The translations under genes were made by a program, and so were the position numbers. A stretch of DNA of 64,000 nucleotides. Source: an uncultured Phascolarctobacterium sp. Lineage in GTDB: Bacteria; Bacillota; Negativicutes; Acidaminococcales; Acidaminococcaceae. The notes under the pieces are model-generated. The model was not told the DNA's origin, searched no databases, and was given only the letters and a program-made list of their open reading frames with translations. Location of the stretch: NCBI RefSeq assembly GCF_900770955.1, contig NZ_CAAGLX010000015.1, positions 1 through 64,000 of the forward strand, read 5' to 3'. Below are positions 17,654 through 27,233 of this stretch, piece by piece (within the stretch, counting starts at the first letter, position 1; every line of letters starts with the position of its first letter).

Positions 17654-17676
17654 TAACTGCAAACTTTCCTGTAATA

Positions 17677-17734
17677 AAAAACTCCCCTTAATCTAGATGT
17701 ACATCTGCTGTAGCTTCTATTAAGGGGAGTTTTT
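17677..17734. terminator. bidirectional intrinsic terminator
   Basis: A 16-bp stem (17677-17692 with 17719-17734) contains ACTCCCCTTAAT / ATTAAGGGGAGT with A and T runs at the two ends, between convergent genes. Confidence 0.9.
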
Positions 17735-17756
17735 CTATATATTTTTATCTTCTACA

Positions 17757-18557
17757 TTAGAATGCAGGCTCAATGGTACCTTTATATTTCTCCGCAATGA
17801 ACTTCTTCACAGCCTCAGATTGATAAGCCTTCACAAAAGCCTTGTAAGCTTCTTTATCCTTATCCTTGTTGCGGGCAGCAATAATCATTACAGCCAACGG
17901 TTCATCCTTAGGCTCAAGGAAGATGTTCTGCTTTTTCACATCCAGACCGCCGCTCATTACATAGTTCATAGTAATAGCCGCAGCATCAACATCGGCAAGG
18001 CTGCGCGGCAGCTGAGCTGCCTCCAGCTCCTTAAACTTCATATGCTTGGGATTTTCAACAACATCCTTCGGTGTAGCCTTCATGCCTACGCCATCCTTCA
18101 GTTTTAACAGACCGGCACGCTGCAAAAGCAGCAGACCGCGGCCACCGTTTGTCGGGTCGTTAGGAATAGCAATCGTTGCACCGTCAGGAATATCCTTCAC
18201 ATCATGCACCTTATCACTGTAAATGCCCATGCGCATTAAAATAGCGTTGCCGATGGGCACAAGATCAGTCTTGTTAGTCTTGTTGAAGTTATCCAGGAAG
18301 GGCTTATGCTGATAGCTTACCAAATCCAGCTCGCCATCTGCCAAAGCCTTGTCCGGTGTAACATAATCAGAGAACTCCACAACCTGTACCTTCAGGCCAC
18401 TTTTAGCAGCTTCCTTGGCCGCAGCCTCTACAACCTCAGCATGCGGACCTGCGGTAGCACCAACCTTAATCGTAGTTTGAGCCTGTTTATCACCACCGCA
18501 GCCTGCTGCCGCCAATGCCACTACAGATAACGCAATAACCAATAATTTTTTCAACAT
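17757..18557 (-). CDS. metQ: MetQ/NlpA-type substrate-binding lipoprotein
   Basis: 266-aa periplasmic binding lipoprotein. Residues 1-20 are a lipoprotein signal with lipobox LAAAGC, then GGDKQAQ and the NlpA domain (TIKVGATAGPHAEVVE..., VEFSDYVTPDKAL, SYQHKPFLDNFN, IAIPNDPTNGGRGL, ending IAEKYKGTIEPAF). It delivers methionine, or a related amino acid, to the MetNI ABC permease. No metN or metI is adjacent, so the permease is encoded elsewhere. The gene is preceded by a complete T-box leader, so it responds to uncharged tRNA. Confidence 0.9.
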   Translation of the reverse strand: MLKKLLVIALSVVALAAAGCGGDKQAQTTIKVGATAGPHAEVVEAAAKEAAKSGLKVQVVEFSDYVTPDKALADGELDLVSYQHKPFLDNFNKTNKTDLVPIGNAILMRMGIYSDKVHDVKDIPDGATIAIPNDPTNGGRGLLLLQRAGLLKLKDGVGMKATPKDVVENPKHMKFKELEAAQLPRSLADVDAAAITMNYVMSGGLDVKKQNIFLEPKDEPLAVMIIAARNKDKDKEAYKAFVKAYQSEAVKKFIAEKYKGTIEPAF

Positions 18558-18584
18558 AATTCATCGTCTCCTTTGTAAAACTAA

Positions 18585-18892
18585 AATAAAAAAAGCCTTC
18601 GTTTATCCATACCGCATTTTCATTATGCAGTAAGGGACGAAAGCAAACTTCGTGGTACCACCCAATTTCACTGCTACCTCACGATAGCAGCCTCCTCAAG
18701 TACGCCGGACTAAACCATTAATACTTCAGCACTGTAACGGGTGCGCCCGGACGACCTAAACTTACGCTTCAGCCAATCAGCTCCAAGACCATCTTCTGCA
18801 AAGTCTCCTGCACTTCCTTGCACCAAATGGAAGCTCTCTGGGGCAGTACTCCTTGCGTACTCTTCTTTTCATCGCTCGTATATGAACTTGTG
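18585..18892 (-). ncRNA. T-box leader of metQ
   Basis: On the minus strand the roughly 300-nt leader contains the stem-I features AGAGAGCTTCC and TTGGTGCAAGG, then the T-box core GGGTGGTACCACG (about 18652-18664), then the terminator whose GCTTTCGT arm pairs with ACGAAGGC (18593-18600), followed by a U tract. Uncharged tRNA binding to the T-box favours the antiterminator. The specifier lies probably in GAAGATGGTC; AUG (18790-18792) would give methionine and fit metQ, but the register is uncertain (GAU is the alternative). Confidence 0.9.
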
Positions 18893-18898
18893 AGTAAA

Positions 18899-18927
18899 AA
18901 TATACAACTTGTCAAAGCATCTGTCAA
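18899..18927 (-). promoter_or_regulatory. promoter of the T-box/metQ unit
   Basis: TTGACA (18922-18927), 17-bp spacer, TATATT (18899-18904) on the minus strand, placing the start at the 5' end of the T-box leader. Confidence 0.8.
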
Positions 18928-19105
18928 CAAAAAACAAGAAATTTTTTCTCAAAGCCTAGTATTTTAGTAGATTTGTAAATGATGTTACACAATTCACTTG
19001 CTTATACAGCTGCTATTTAGACATACACAGCAAAAATATTATTTTTTATTTTACATTTCTACATTGTAGCGCCCAGAAATACAACAAAAACTGTAAATTT
19101 GCCTA

Positions 19106-19134
19106 TTGACAAGCTAGGTTTAATCGTGTAAATT
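19106..19134 (+). promoter_or_regulatory. promoter of the trans-sulfuration gene pair
   Basis: TTGACA (19106-19111), 17-bp spacer, TAAATT (19129-19134). It produces a leader of about 185 nt before the ATG at 19326. Confidence 0.7.
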
Positions 19135-19208
19135 ATCAAGCAAACATAACGCAAGTAATCCTTGTTGAATTTGTTTCACGCAGCAAAAAATGGCAATATC
19201 ACACTCAC

Positions 19209-19301
19209 CAGGCGAGATGATTCCGGAGAAGAGAAAGCACAGCAACACGCATAAAACTGCTTCCGGCATTCCCGAAGAAAAATCAAGTAGCTTTTCGCCT
19301 G
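19209..19301 (+). ncRNA. candidate structured leader of the trans-sulfuration gene
   Basis: Within the leader, CAGGCGA (19209-19215) pairs perfectly with TCGCCTG (19295-19301), ending 9 nt before the GGAGAAG ribosome-binding site. Inside lie AAGCA (19234-19238) / TGCTT (19258-19262) and CTTC/GAAG (about 19260-19276). It does not match the SAM-I, T-box, cobalamin or THF patterns that I know. A regulatory role is inferred from leader length, closing helix and position. Confidence 0.35.
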
Positions 19302-19325
19302 AACTTGAAAGGAGAAGATGACACT

Positions 19326-20465
19326 ATGGAATTTGCAACAAAATGTATTCACGAAATCGGAACAGCTGACGCAACCGGCAGCGTTACCCCGGCAATTTAT
19401 CTTTCCTCAACCTTTGCACATCCAAAACTGGGGGATACTACAGGCTTTAACTATACACGTGAATCCAACCCGACACGTGCACGTCTGGAACAGCTTCTGG
19501 CAGCATTAGAAAACGGTGTCGATGCCTTAGCCTTTTCCTCCGGCATGGCTGCAGTTGATGCGGTTATGAATCTGTTCGCACCCGGCGACCACATCATCAC
19601 CGGCAACGATCTCTACGGCGGCTCTTTCCGTTTGTTCCGCAACCTCAATGCCAAAAACGGTATGGAGTTCACCTCTGTACATACTTCTAAACTGGAAGAA
19701 ATTAAGGCTGCCATTAAGCCAAACACTAAAGCCATCTTTTTGGAAACACCAACCAACCCCACAATGGAGATCAGTGATTTGCGTGCTATCAGTAAAATAG
19801 CCCACGAATATAACTTTCTCGTTATCGTAGACAACACCTTTCTGACGCCATATTTTCAAAGACCGCTGGACCTTGGCGCTGATATCGTTATCCATAGCGG
19901 AACAAAGTATCTTTGCGGTCACAACGATGTACTCGTCGGCTTTACCGTAGCCAAGGACCCCGTTATTGCCGATAAGCTGCGTCTGATTTATAAAACAACC
20001 GGTGCCTGTCTGGGAGCACTTGATGCCTGGCTCGTTATCCGCGGCATCAAAACTCTGCCGCTGCGCATGGAGCAGCACCAGAAAAACGCTTTTGCTATTG
20101 CGAAATGGCTGCAGGAGCAACCGCGTGTACAATACGTTTTATATCCCGGTCTGGAAAATCATCCCGGTTATGAAATCAACAAAGCGCAGACCACCGGCTT
20201 CGGCGGCATGATTTCCTTTGCTGTAGACAGCGCGGAAACAGCACGCCAAATTTTGGAAGGCGTCAAGCTCATCAAATTTGCCGAAAGCCTTGGCGGTACA
20301 GAAAGCCTGATAACCTATCCGATTCGCCAGACGCATACCGACCTTACTGCCGAAGAATGTGCTGAAAAGGGGATTACGGATTGTCTGCTGCGCTTCTCTA
20401 CAGGCATTGAAGCAACGCAGGATCTGATTGACGATTTGGCGCAGGCCTTCGCTGCAATAGAATAA
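19326..20465 (+). CDS. trans-sulfuration PLP enzyme (cystathionine gamma-synthase/beta-lyase type)
   Basis: 379-aa Cys/Met-metabolism PLP enzyme. The start at ATG 19326 (GGAGAAG 8 nt upstream) gives MEFATKCIHEIG; an in-frame TTG at 19305 precedes the ribosome-binding site and is rejected. Motifs: NPTRARLEQLLAALE, FSSGMAAVDAVM, YGGSFRLF, ETPTNPTME, VDNTFLTPYFQRPL and the PLP lysine in IHSGTKYLCGHND near residue 200. It could be cystathionine gamma-synthase, beta-lyase or a gamma-lyase; these cannot be separated by eye. A MalY/PatB-type lyase follows 29 bp later, so a cysteine-to-homocysteine route is plausible. Confidence 0.88.
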   Translation: MEFATKCIHEIGTADATGSVTPAIYLSSTFAHPKLGDTTGFNYTRESNPTRARLEQLLAALENGVDALAFSSGMAAVDAVMNLFAPGDHIITGNDLYGGSFRLFRNLNAKNGMEFTSVHTSKLEEIKAAIKPNTKAIFLETPTNPTMEISDLRAISKIAHEYNFLVIVDNTFLTPYFQRPLDLGADIVIHSGTKYLCGHNDVLVGFTVAKDPVIADKLRLIYKTTGACLGALDAWLVIRGIKTLPLRMEQHQKNAFAIAKWLQEQPRVQYVLYPGLENHPGYEINKAQTTGFGGMISFAVDSAETARQILEGVKLIKFAESLGGTESLITYPIRQTHTDLTAEECAEKGITDCLLRFSTGIEATQDLIDDLAQAFAAIE

Positions 20466-20494
20466 TTTATACGAATAAAATTTGGTGATAGACT

Positions 20495-21676
20495 ATGACT
20501 AAATATGATTTTGACAAAATAATCGACAGACGTAATACAGCCTGCCTAAAATACGATTTTGCCATCCAGCGTGGCCGTCCGGCAGACGTTTTACCTTTTT
20601 GGGTGGCAGATATGGATTTTCCTATTGCCCGGGAAATACAGGAAGCACTTGTTGAACGCTGCCAGCATGCCATCTTCGGCTATAGCGAAAGTACAGAAGC
20701 ATATTTTCACGCTGTCCGCGACTGGTATACTAAGCATTTTAACTGGAGCCCCAAAGCAGAATGGCTCACCAAAACTCCCGGCATAGTTTTTGCCATTGCT
20801 ATGGCAGTAAAGGCCTTCACCCAAAAAGGTGAGGGCGTACTTGTACAGCAACCGGTTTACTATCCTTTCAGCGAGGTTATCGAGGATAATGAGCGCAAGC
20901 TGATTAATTCACCTCTTATTCTGAAAAACGGTCATTATGAAATAAACTTTGCCGATTTGGAAAAAAAAATCGTCGCTAACAATGTTAAGCTGATGCTTTT
21001 ATGCTCACCGCATAACCCCGTAGGGCGTGTTTGGACTCGCGCTGAACTGAAAAAGGTAGGCGATATCTGCCTTAAGCATGGTGTAATTACCGTAAGTGAT
21101 GAAATTCACGGTGATTTCGTCTGGGGAAATAACTCTCAGACAGTTTTTGCCAGTTTAGGTGAGCAATATGAGCAAAATTGCGTAATCTGCACTGCTCCCA
21201 GCAAAACCTTCAATATTGCCGGCCTGCAGGTATCCAATATCTTCATTCCCAACAAAAATTTACGCCGCCGCTTCCGCAAGCAGGTAGCGGCAGCAGGCTA
21301 CAGCCAGGTAAATACCTTAGGCCTTGTTGCCTGCCAGGCAGCCTACACTTATGGCGAGGATTGGCTGCAGCAGGCGAAGGCTTATATCGAAGATAACATT
21401 AAATTCGTTGATGCCTATCTGAAGCAGAACCTGCCGCAGATTAAGCTGCTCCGGCCTGAGGGGACATATCTGATTTGGCTCGACTGCAACGCCTTAGGCC
21501 TTACAGCTGCCGAACGCGAGCAGTGGCTCTGGCATAAAGCACACCTCTGGCTCGACGGCGGCGGTATCTTCGGCAAAGAGGGAGAAGCCTTTGAACGTAT
21601 CAACGTTGCCTGCCCCCGTGCGCTATTATTACAGGGCCTTGAGCAGCTGAAGCAAGCTGTTCATGAATTAAATTAA
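20495..21676 (+). CDS. MalY/PatB-type cystathionine beta-lyase (C-S lyase)
   Basis: 393-aa class-I aminotransferase-fold PLP enzyme of the MalY/PatB family. Diagnostic pieces: FDKIIDRRNTACLKYDF and LPFWVADMDFP (N-terminus), YPFSEVIEDN, LLCSPHNPVGRVW, VSDEIHGDFVW and the PLP lysine in TAPSKTFNIAGLQ near residue 235; the C-terminus has GTYLIWLDC and RINVACPR. It cleaves cystathionine or cysteine to homocysteine or sulphide plus pyruvate and ammonia. Second gene of the operon; a strong terminator follows. Confidence 0.9.
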   Translation: MTKYDFDKIIDRRNTACLKYDFAIQRGRPADVLPFWVADMDFPIAREIQEALVERCQHAIFGYSESTEAYFHAVRDWYTKHFNWSPKAEWLTKTPGIVFAIAMAVKAFTQKGEGVLVQQPVYYPFSEVIEDNERKLINSPLILKNGHYEINFADLEKKIVANNVKLMLLCSPHNPVGRVWTRAELKKVGDICLKHGVITVSDEIHGDFVWGNNSQTVFASLGEQYEQNCVICTAPSKTFNIAGLQVSNIFIPNKNLRRRFRKQVAAAGYSQVNTLGLVACQAAYTYGEDWLQQAKAYIEDNIKFVDAYLKQNLPQIKLLRPEGTYLIWLDCNALGLTAAEREQWLWHKAHLWLDGGGIFGKEGEAFERINVACPRALLLQGLEQLKQAVHELN

Positions 21677-21716
21677 ATTTATTAATTTCATTCTTTCTAC
21701 GATGTAACTGAAAAAA

Positions 21717-21752
21717 CTGCTGCCTTCTTTGTAGCAAAAGTGAAGGCAGCAG
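21717..21752 (+). terminator. intrinsic terminator
   Basis: CTGCTGCCTTC (21717-21727) pairs with GAAGGCAGCAG (21742-21752), followed by a T-rich stretch. Confidence 0.9.
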
Positions 21753-21797
21753 CTTATTTTTATTTTCGCTATACCTTTGCAGGTTCATTATTCCGTC

Positions 21798-21826
21798 TTG
21801 TAAATTAACTCCGATTTGTATATAAT
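21798..21826 (+). promoter_or_regulatory. promoter of the M20-type amidohydrolase gene
   Basis: TTGTAA (21798-21803), 17-bp spacer, TATAAT (21821-21826). The start codon is 170 bp further on. The AT-rich leader between them shows no obvious strong structure. Confidence 0.65.
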
Positions 21827-21996
21827 GCAGATAAGCTATTCTATGCTTGTTTTCAGCACTATCCTTATTCAAGAGATAAGCATGGTAAAACAAACCGGAT
21901 TTAAAGCTATAACAGAAAATAATAAAATATAATAAACTTGCATTTTACGCTTTTGCCGCTATGCAAAAGCCTAATGAAGCAGGAAGGGAGCATTAT

Positions 21997-23238
21997 ATGA
22001 AACGTGAACAAATAGCCAAAAACATTGTTGCTGATCTCAGGGAGCTGGCAGCCTTAACCTCTGATATAGACGGAGCACAGCGCATCGCCTGGACACCTAC
22101 ATTCAAGAAAGCAACGGAATGGTTTGCTAAAAAGATGCATGCCGCAGGTGCAGAGGTCTGGATAGATGCCGCAGGCAACAGCTGGGCCAAATTTGCCGGC
22201 GAAAGCGAGGAGTGCATTGTTATCGGCAGCCATCTCGATTCCGTACCTGACGGAGGCTGGCTCGACGGCGCTTTAGGCGTTGTAGCAGGCATGGGTATCG
22301 GTGCCTACGGTCTGGCAGATAAAAAGCCTGCCAAAACTCTTTACGTTGTCGGTTGGGCAGATGAAGAGGGTGTAGCTTTCGGTAAAAGCTGTCTTGGCAG
22401 CAGTGCTGTCAGCGGCATTGTCACAAGCAAGGATGTGCTACCCTTAATCCATCAGGAAGACGGCCGCAGCTTCAGCGATGTCTGGCAGGAATACGGCCTT
22501 AATGCCAACAGAATAGGTGAGGCGCACACTGCCTTTGCCAAGCTGCCGGTTAAAGCTTACCTGGAGCTACACATTGAACAGGCACCACTGCTGGCTTTAG
22601 CCAAAAAAAGCGTAGCCTGCGTTTACGGCGTCTGCGGCTGCAACCGCCAGTATATCACCTTCCGCGGACAACAGGGCCATTGCGGTTCTCCTGTTGCCCT
22701 GCGTCAGGATGCCTTTATCGCGGCAGCGCAGACCACCCTTGACTTACGTGAAATTGCGCTTAAATATGATTCCTATTGCACTGTAGGCAATATCGAGGTA
22801 AAGCCTGATCTGACTACTATTTCTCCGGGCTATTGCCGCATTTCGCTGGACCAGCGCAGCATTAAGCCGGAAACAATGCAAACGATAGTTGCAGAAGCCA
22901 AGGCTGCGGCGCAGAAGCATGCACAGGAGGGTAAGCTCACTGTAGAATTTGAGCCTATCTGGCATGCTGAACCGATTCTGTTTGATGAGCAGCTGGTAGA
23001 GGACTGCAACGCTTCCGTAGAGGAGGAAACAGGTGCAAGACACAGCATGTATTCCGCACCGCTGCATGATGCCGTGCCTCTGAATGCCGTTGTTCCTTCG
23101 GTAATGATGTTCGCTCAGTCCGATCCCGGTATTTCTCACTGCAAGGAAGAGGATACGCCGCAGCCACAACTGGAGGAGGCTATCCGTGCCTTCATCCGTC
23201 TGGCAGAAAAAGAGCTGAGAATCAGCTTTGCAGAGTAA
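21997..23238 (+). CDS. Zn-dependent M20-type hydrolase (N-carbamoyl-L-amino-acid hydrolase / allantoate amidohydrolase)
   Basis: 413-aa enzyme, started at ATG 21997 (GGAAGGGAG 7 nt upstream). It belongs to the HyuC/AllC/AmaB branch of the M20 metallopeptidases. Metal ligands are visible as GSHLDSVPDGGWLDG (His, then Asp), WADEEGVAFGKSCLGS (Glu-Glu pair) and ELHIEQAPLL; the C-terminal His is in SDPGISHCKEED. The dimerisation lid has RGQQGHCGSPVALRQD. These enzymes release ammonia and CO2 from ureido compounds. With the ureohydrolase 8 kb away, nitrogen recovery from ureido or guanidino compounds is a theme; substrate not determinable. Confidence 0.85.
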   Translation: MKREQIAKNIVADLRELAALTSDIDGAQRIAWTPTFKKATEWFAKKMHAAGAEVWIDAAGNSWAKFAGESEECIVIGSHLDSVPDGGWLDGALGVVAGMGIGAYGLADKKPAKTLYVVGWADEEGVAFGKSCLGSSAVSGIVTSKDVLPLIHQEDGRSFSDVWQEYGLNANRIGEAHTAFAKLPVKAYLELHIEQAPLLALAKKSVACVYGVCGCNRQYITFRGQQGHCGSPVALRQDAFIAAAQTTLDLREIALKYDSYCTVGNIEVKPDLTTISPGYCRISLDQRSIKPETMQTIVAEAKAAAQKHAQEGKLTVEFEPIWHAEPILFDEQLVEDCNASVEEETGARHSMYSAPLHDAVPLNAVVPSVMMFAQSDPGISHCKEEDTPQPQLEEAIRAFIRLAEKELRISFAE

Positions 23239-23296
23239 GCACTAAAGCCCGCTGCAACCTTGCAACAAAGTAATTTTATATTTTTATACGACAAAA

Positions 23297-23321
23297 GCAG
23301 CTTCTGCGATGCAGAAGCTGC
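23297..23321. terminator. bidirectional hairpin terminator
   Basis: GCAGCTTCTGC (23297-23307) pairs with GCAGAAGCTGC (23311-23321) around a GAT loop, between convergent genes. Confidence 0.8.
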
Positions 23322-23341
23322 CTTGTTGTTTATAGAGCATA

Positions 23342-24676
23342 TTATTTTATTAAATCCTTCAGCCCGCGTATCCGCATAACCTTCCAGGTAAAGCACAGAC
23401 TGCGCAGCGACTGGTCCAAAAACATCGGTACCCAGGCGCCAACAATACCCAGCTTGCAATAATAGATAAAGAAGGCTGTCATCAAAGGACGCAAAACGGT
23501 AATCAGCACAAAGGAATAGACGGCAACGGCAGTAGTCTGACCGCTGCCACGCAATATACCTGCAGTAATAATCGTATGCCCCTGCGGTATGCAGACGGCT
23601 GCCACCCAGAACATTACCGTCTCACTGAGAGCAAGTGCCTGCGCATCCTGCGAATAAACGCTGAAAATCGGCACGCGTGCGGCATACAGAATAATAAAAG
23701 AGGCAACGGAAAGTCCCAGGCCCCATTTAAAGCCTATACTGCGGCAGCGCTTCCAGTTTGCATAATCAGCGGCACCGCGCATCTGCCCGGCCAGCACCAT
23801 ATTAGCCTTGCCAAAGCCGAAGATAAAATCATAAGAAAAATCACAGATATTATAGCAAATGCTGTGTACTGCATAGGGCAGAGTACCAAGACGCGCAGTC
23901 ATCCAGCCATAGGCCAGCATACCGATGCGTTCCGCTCCCAGCTCACTGAAAACACCGCCGAATACCGGCATAAATTCTCGCCAAAAGATTTTATCCGGCA
24001 GCTGCAGCAGACCATCGCTGAAAAAGCCTTCATGCTTCATAATCCAGACGGTGATACCCAAGGTACATAAGGAGCCGATAATCGTGCTGATTGCCGCACC
24101 ACGCACACCCCAGCCGGCAAAGCTGCCAAAACCGGTAATAAGAAAATAATTGCAGACTATATTCACCACATTACCGACAATGTTGCTTTTCATGATAGCG
24201 CTTGTCCGGCCAACACCCAACAAGGTTCCCTGCAATAAGAGCGACAGTGAATTTAGCAGTACCGCAGCAACAGCAATATTGCCGTAAGCCAGCGCCAGCT
24301 CCAGATAATCACTCTGTGCACCCATCAGCACCACCAGCTTTTCAAAAAAACAATAGAAAAGCAGATGCAGCACTGCCAGCAAAATACTGCTGACAGTAAA
24401 GCTTTGGCGCAGCAAAACCTTAATAGCAGGATATTGCCCTGAGCCGAATTTATTCGCTGTCAGAATAGTAACTGCAGATGCCAGTGAGCGTGATACTGTC
24501 AGCAGCACCAGACGCAGCGGCAGAAAAATACTTACCGCCGCAATGGCCTTTGCCCCCAATACGCCTACCATAATCAAATCAGCCGCAGCCAGAAAGGTCA
24601 TAAAAATGCCCTCCAACGCAGCGGGGAGGGCAATACGCAAATATTTACCTGTTAATGAATCATTAAAGCTCTTCAT
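23342..24676 (-). CDS. MATE-family multidrug efflux protein
   Basis: 444-aa inner-membrane MATE transporter with 12 hydrophobic segments in two similar halves. N-terminal LPAALEGIFMTFLAAADLIMVG and GVLGAKAIAAVSIFLPLR are typical of helix 1-2 (NorM/DinF-like), and the second half begins near FSELGAERIGMLAYGW. MATE proteins export cationic drugs with Na+ or H+. It stands alone between gyrA and the terminator after the amidohydrolase gene. Confidence 0.88.
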   Translation of the reverse strand: MKSFNDSLTGKYLRIALPAALEGIFMTFLAAADLIMVGVLGAKAIAAVSIFLPLRLVLLTVSRSLASAVTILTANKFGSGQYPAIKVLLRQSFTVSSILLAVLHLLFYCFFEKLVVLMGAQSDYLELALAYGNIAVAAVLLNSLSLLLQGTLLGVGRTSAIMKSNIVGNVVNIVCNYFLITGFGSFAGWGVRGAAISTIIGSLCTLGITVWIMKHEGFFSDGLLQLPDKIFWREFMPVFGGVFSELGAERIGMLAYGWMTARLGTLPYAVHSICYNICDFSYDFIFGFGKANMVLAGQMRGAADYANWKRCRSIGFKWGLGLSVASFIILYAARVPIFSVYSQDAQALALSETVMFWVAAVCIPQGHTIITAGILRGSGQTTAVAVYSFVLITVLRPLMTAFFIYYCKLGIVGAWVPMFLDQSLRSLCFTWKVMRIRGLKDLIK

Positions 24677-24714
24677 TTTCTAGAAAACATATACGTTAAA
24701 ACAAATAAACAAAT

Positions 24715-27165
24715 TTATTCAGCATCCTCTTCATGATGGATTGCTGCCAAAGAAACAACCTTATCATCATCATTCAAGGTCATCAGCTTTACTCCCTGAG
24801 CGTTACGGCCATATTGGGAAATCTGGTCCACATCAGTGCGGATAATCAGGCCGGCAGCAGTAATCATCATAATTTCCTGAGCCGGGTTAATTACCTTCAT
24901 GCCGATAACAAGACCGGTTTTTTCGGTAATCTTGATGTTGATAATACCCTTGCCGCCACGAGTCTGCTTACGGTATTCCTTAACAGCGGTGCGCTTGCCC
25001 ATACCGAATTCGGTTGCCGTGAGCACCTCGGAATTCTCATCGGAAACACTGTCCATAGCTACAACCTCATCGCCGTAGTTAAGGGAAATACCCTTTACGC
25101 CGTGAGCTGTACGTCCCATGGTACGTACATCCTGCTCATCGAAGCGGATAGCAATACCATTACGGGTTGCCAGAATAATTTCACTGTTGCCTTCAGTCAG
25201 CTCTACACCGATCAAATCCTCATTGTCATCAAGATTAATAGCAATCATGCCATTCTTGCGGACGCTTTCCAGATCCTTAAGATTAATCTTCTTAACAGTA
25301 CCCTTATTGGTAGCCATAAACATGAACTGCTCTTCTCTGAATTCTTTTACCGGAATAACAGCCGTAATCTTTTCCCCCGGCATTAAAGCCAACAGGTTGA
25401 TGATAGCTGTGCCCTTGGCTGTACGGCTTGCTTCAGGGATTTCATAGCCCTTCTGGCGATATACACGGCCACGGTTGGTAAAGAAGAGGATGTTATGGTG
25501 GGTGGTGGAGAGGAAGAGATGCTCTGCGGAATCATCAATCTTTTTGCCGCTGCCGCCGGTTTTACCTACGCCGCCACGTTTTTGGCTGCGGAAGTTGTCG
25601 AGAGTCTGGCGTTTGATGTAGCCCTGATGGCTGATGGTTACAACAATATCCTCTTCAGCAATCAGATCCTCGATATCCATATCAGAGCTGTCGATGGAAA
25701 TTTCGGTACGACGCTCGTCACCAAAGCGCTTCTTCATTTCCTGCAGGTCTTCCTTGATAATGTTCATAACCTTGTGCTCATCTGCCAATACGCTTTCCAG
25801 CCAGTCAATAGTTTCCAGCAGGTCGGCATATTCTTCGTCAATCTTCTTGCGCTCCAGACCGGTCAGGCGCTGCAGACGCATATCCAGAATAGCTTGTGCC
25901 TGACGTTGGCTCAGCTTAAAGTTTTCCATCAAAGCGGTGCGGGCAATTTCTGCTGTCGCGCTGCCACGGATGGTGCTGATAACAGCATCAATATTATCCA
26001 GGGCAATCTTCAAGCCCTCTAAGATGTGAGCTCTGTCCTTAGCCTTGCCCAGCTCGTAGCGAGTACGTCTGGTAATAACGTCCTTCTGGTGCTCCAGATA
26101 GTATTCCAGCACCTGCTTAAGGTTCAGGACACGCGGCTGGCCGTTAACCAGCGCCAGCATGATGATACCAAAGGAGCTTTGCAGGGCGGTATGCTTGTAC
26201 AGACGGTTCAGAACAACGTCAGGTACAGCATCACTCTTCAGCTCAACAACAATCTTCATGCCATCTTTAAGACTGGAGAAGTCATCAACCTTGGTAATGC
26301 CTTCGATTACGCCGTCCTTAGCCAGGTTAGCAATATCCTTAATCAGGTTAGCTTTATTAACCTGGTAGGGGATTTCGGTAATAACGATATGGTGCTTGCC
26401 CTTGTTGGCAGGCACAATTTCAGCCTTGGCACGGATTTTTACTACGCCGCGGCCGGTGTTATAAGCGCTGGTAATGCCTTCCTTGCCCAAAATGCAGGCA
26501 CCGGTTGGGAAGTCAGGGCCTTTGATAGCCGTCATCAACTGCGGAATTTCTACATCAGGGTTATCAATCAGCATAACAAGGCCGTTAACAACCTCACACA
26601 GATTGTGCGGCGGAATATTAGTAGCCATACCAACTGCGATACCGGCACTGCCGTTAATCAGCAGAGCAGGGACCTTAGAAGGAAGTACGCTGGGCTCCTT
26701 TAAGGATTCATCATAGTTAGGTACAAAATCAACTGTATCCTTTTCGATATCCTCGAGCATTGCCTCAGCAATTTTAGCCATACGCACCTCGGTATAACGC
26801 ATTGCTGCCGGACTGTCGCCGTCAATGCTGCCGAAGTTGCCATGGCCGTCTACCATCAGATAGCGGGTAGAGAAATCCTGCGCCAGGCGCACGATTGCAT
26901 CATATACAGAACTATCACCATGAGGGTGATATTTACCTAAAACGTCACCGACGATACGAGCGGATTTTTTATAGGGTTTCGTCGGAGTCATGCCTGCTTC
27001 CTGCATTGCGTATAAAATACGGCGATGAACAGGCTTCAGACCATCGCGGACATCAGGTAAAGCACGTTGGATGATAACACTCATCGCATAATCGATATAG
27101 GATTTTTGCATTTCCTCTTCGATGTATACGGGAAGAACTTTACCAGTGGTATTTTCTAAATCCAC
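24715..27165 (-). CDS. gyrA: DNA gyrase subunit A
   Basis: 816-aa GyrA, the breakage-reunion subunit of gyrase. The N-terminal domain has [18 protein letters not shown] and the active-site Tyr region AMRYTEVRM near residue 122. The quinolone-pocket residues Ser85 and Asp89 (in [10 protein letters not shown], equivalent to E. coli Ser83 and Asp87) are the wild-type kinds. The C-terminal wrapping domain carries the GyrA-box-like QTRGGKGI near 740 and ends in an acidic tail. It is separated from gyrB by four small genes in the same direction. Confidence 0.98.
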   Translation of the reverse strand: MDLENTTGKVLPVYIEEEMQKSYIDYAMSVIIQRALPDVRDGLKPVHRRILYAMQEAGMTPTKPYKKSARIVGDVLGKYHPHGDSSVYDAIVRLAQDFSTRYLMVDGHGNFGSIDGDSPAAMRYTEVRMAKIAEAMLEDIEKDTVDFVPNYDESLKEPSVLPSKVPALLINGSAGIAVGMATNIPPHNLCEVVNGLVMLIDNPDVEIPQLMTAIKGPDFPTGACILGKEGITSAYNTGRGVVKIRAKAEIVPANKGKHHIVITEIPYQVNKANLIKDIANLAKDGVIEGITKVDDFSSLKDGMKIVVELKSDAVPDVVLNRLYKHTALQSSFGIIMLALVNGQPRVLNLKQVLEYYLEHQKDVITRRTRYELGKAKDRAHILEGLKIALDNIDAVISTIRGSATAEIARTALMENFKLSQRQAQAILDMRLQRLTGLERKKIDEEYADLLETIDWLESVLADEHKVMNIIKEDLQEMKKRFGDERRTEISIDSSDMDIEDLIAEEDIVVTISHQGYIKRQTLDNFRSQKRGGVGKTGGSGKKIDDSAEHLFLSTTHHNILFFTNRGRVYRQKGYEIPEASRTAKGTAIINLLALMPGEKITAVIPVKEFREEQFMFMATNKGTVKKINLKDLESVRKNGMIAINLDDNEDLIGVELTEGNSEIILATRNGIAIRFDEQDVRTMGRTAHGVKGISLNYGDEVVAMDSVSDENSEVLTATEFGMGKRTAVKEYRKQTRGGKGIINIKITEKTGLVIGMKVINPAQEIMMITAAGLIIRTDVDQISQYGRNAQGVKLMTLNDDDKVVSLAAIHHEEDAE

Positions 27166-27233
27166 TTTATCACCTTTCCTTTACAAAAAACAAATCACAA
27201 CCTGATAATCTAGGCAAAGTGCCTCAGCTCAGA

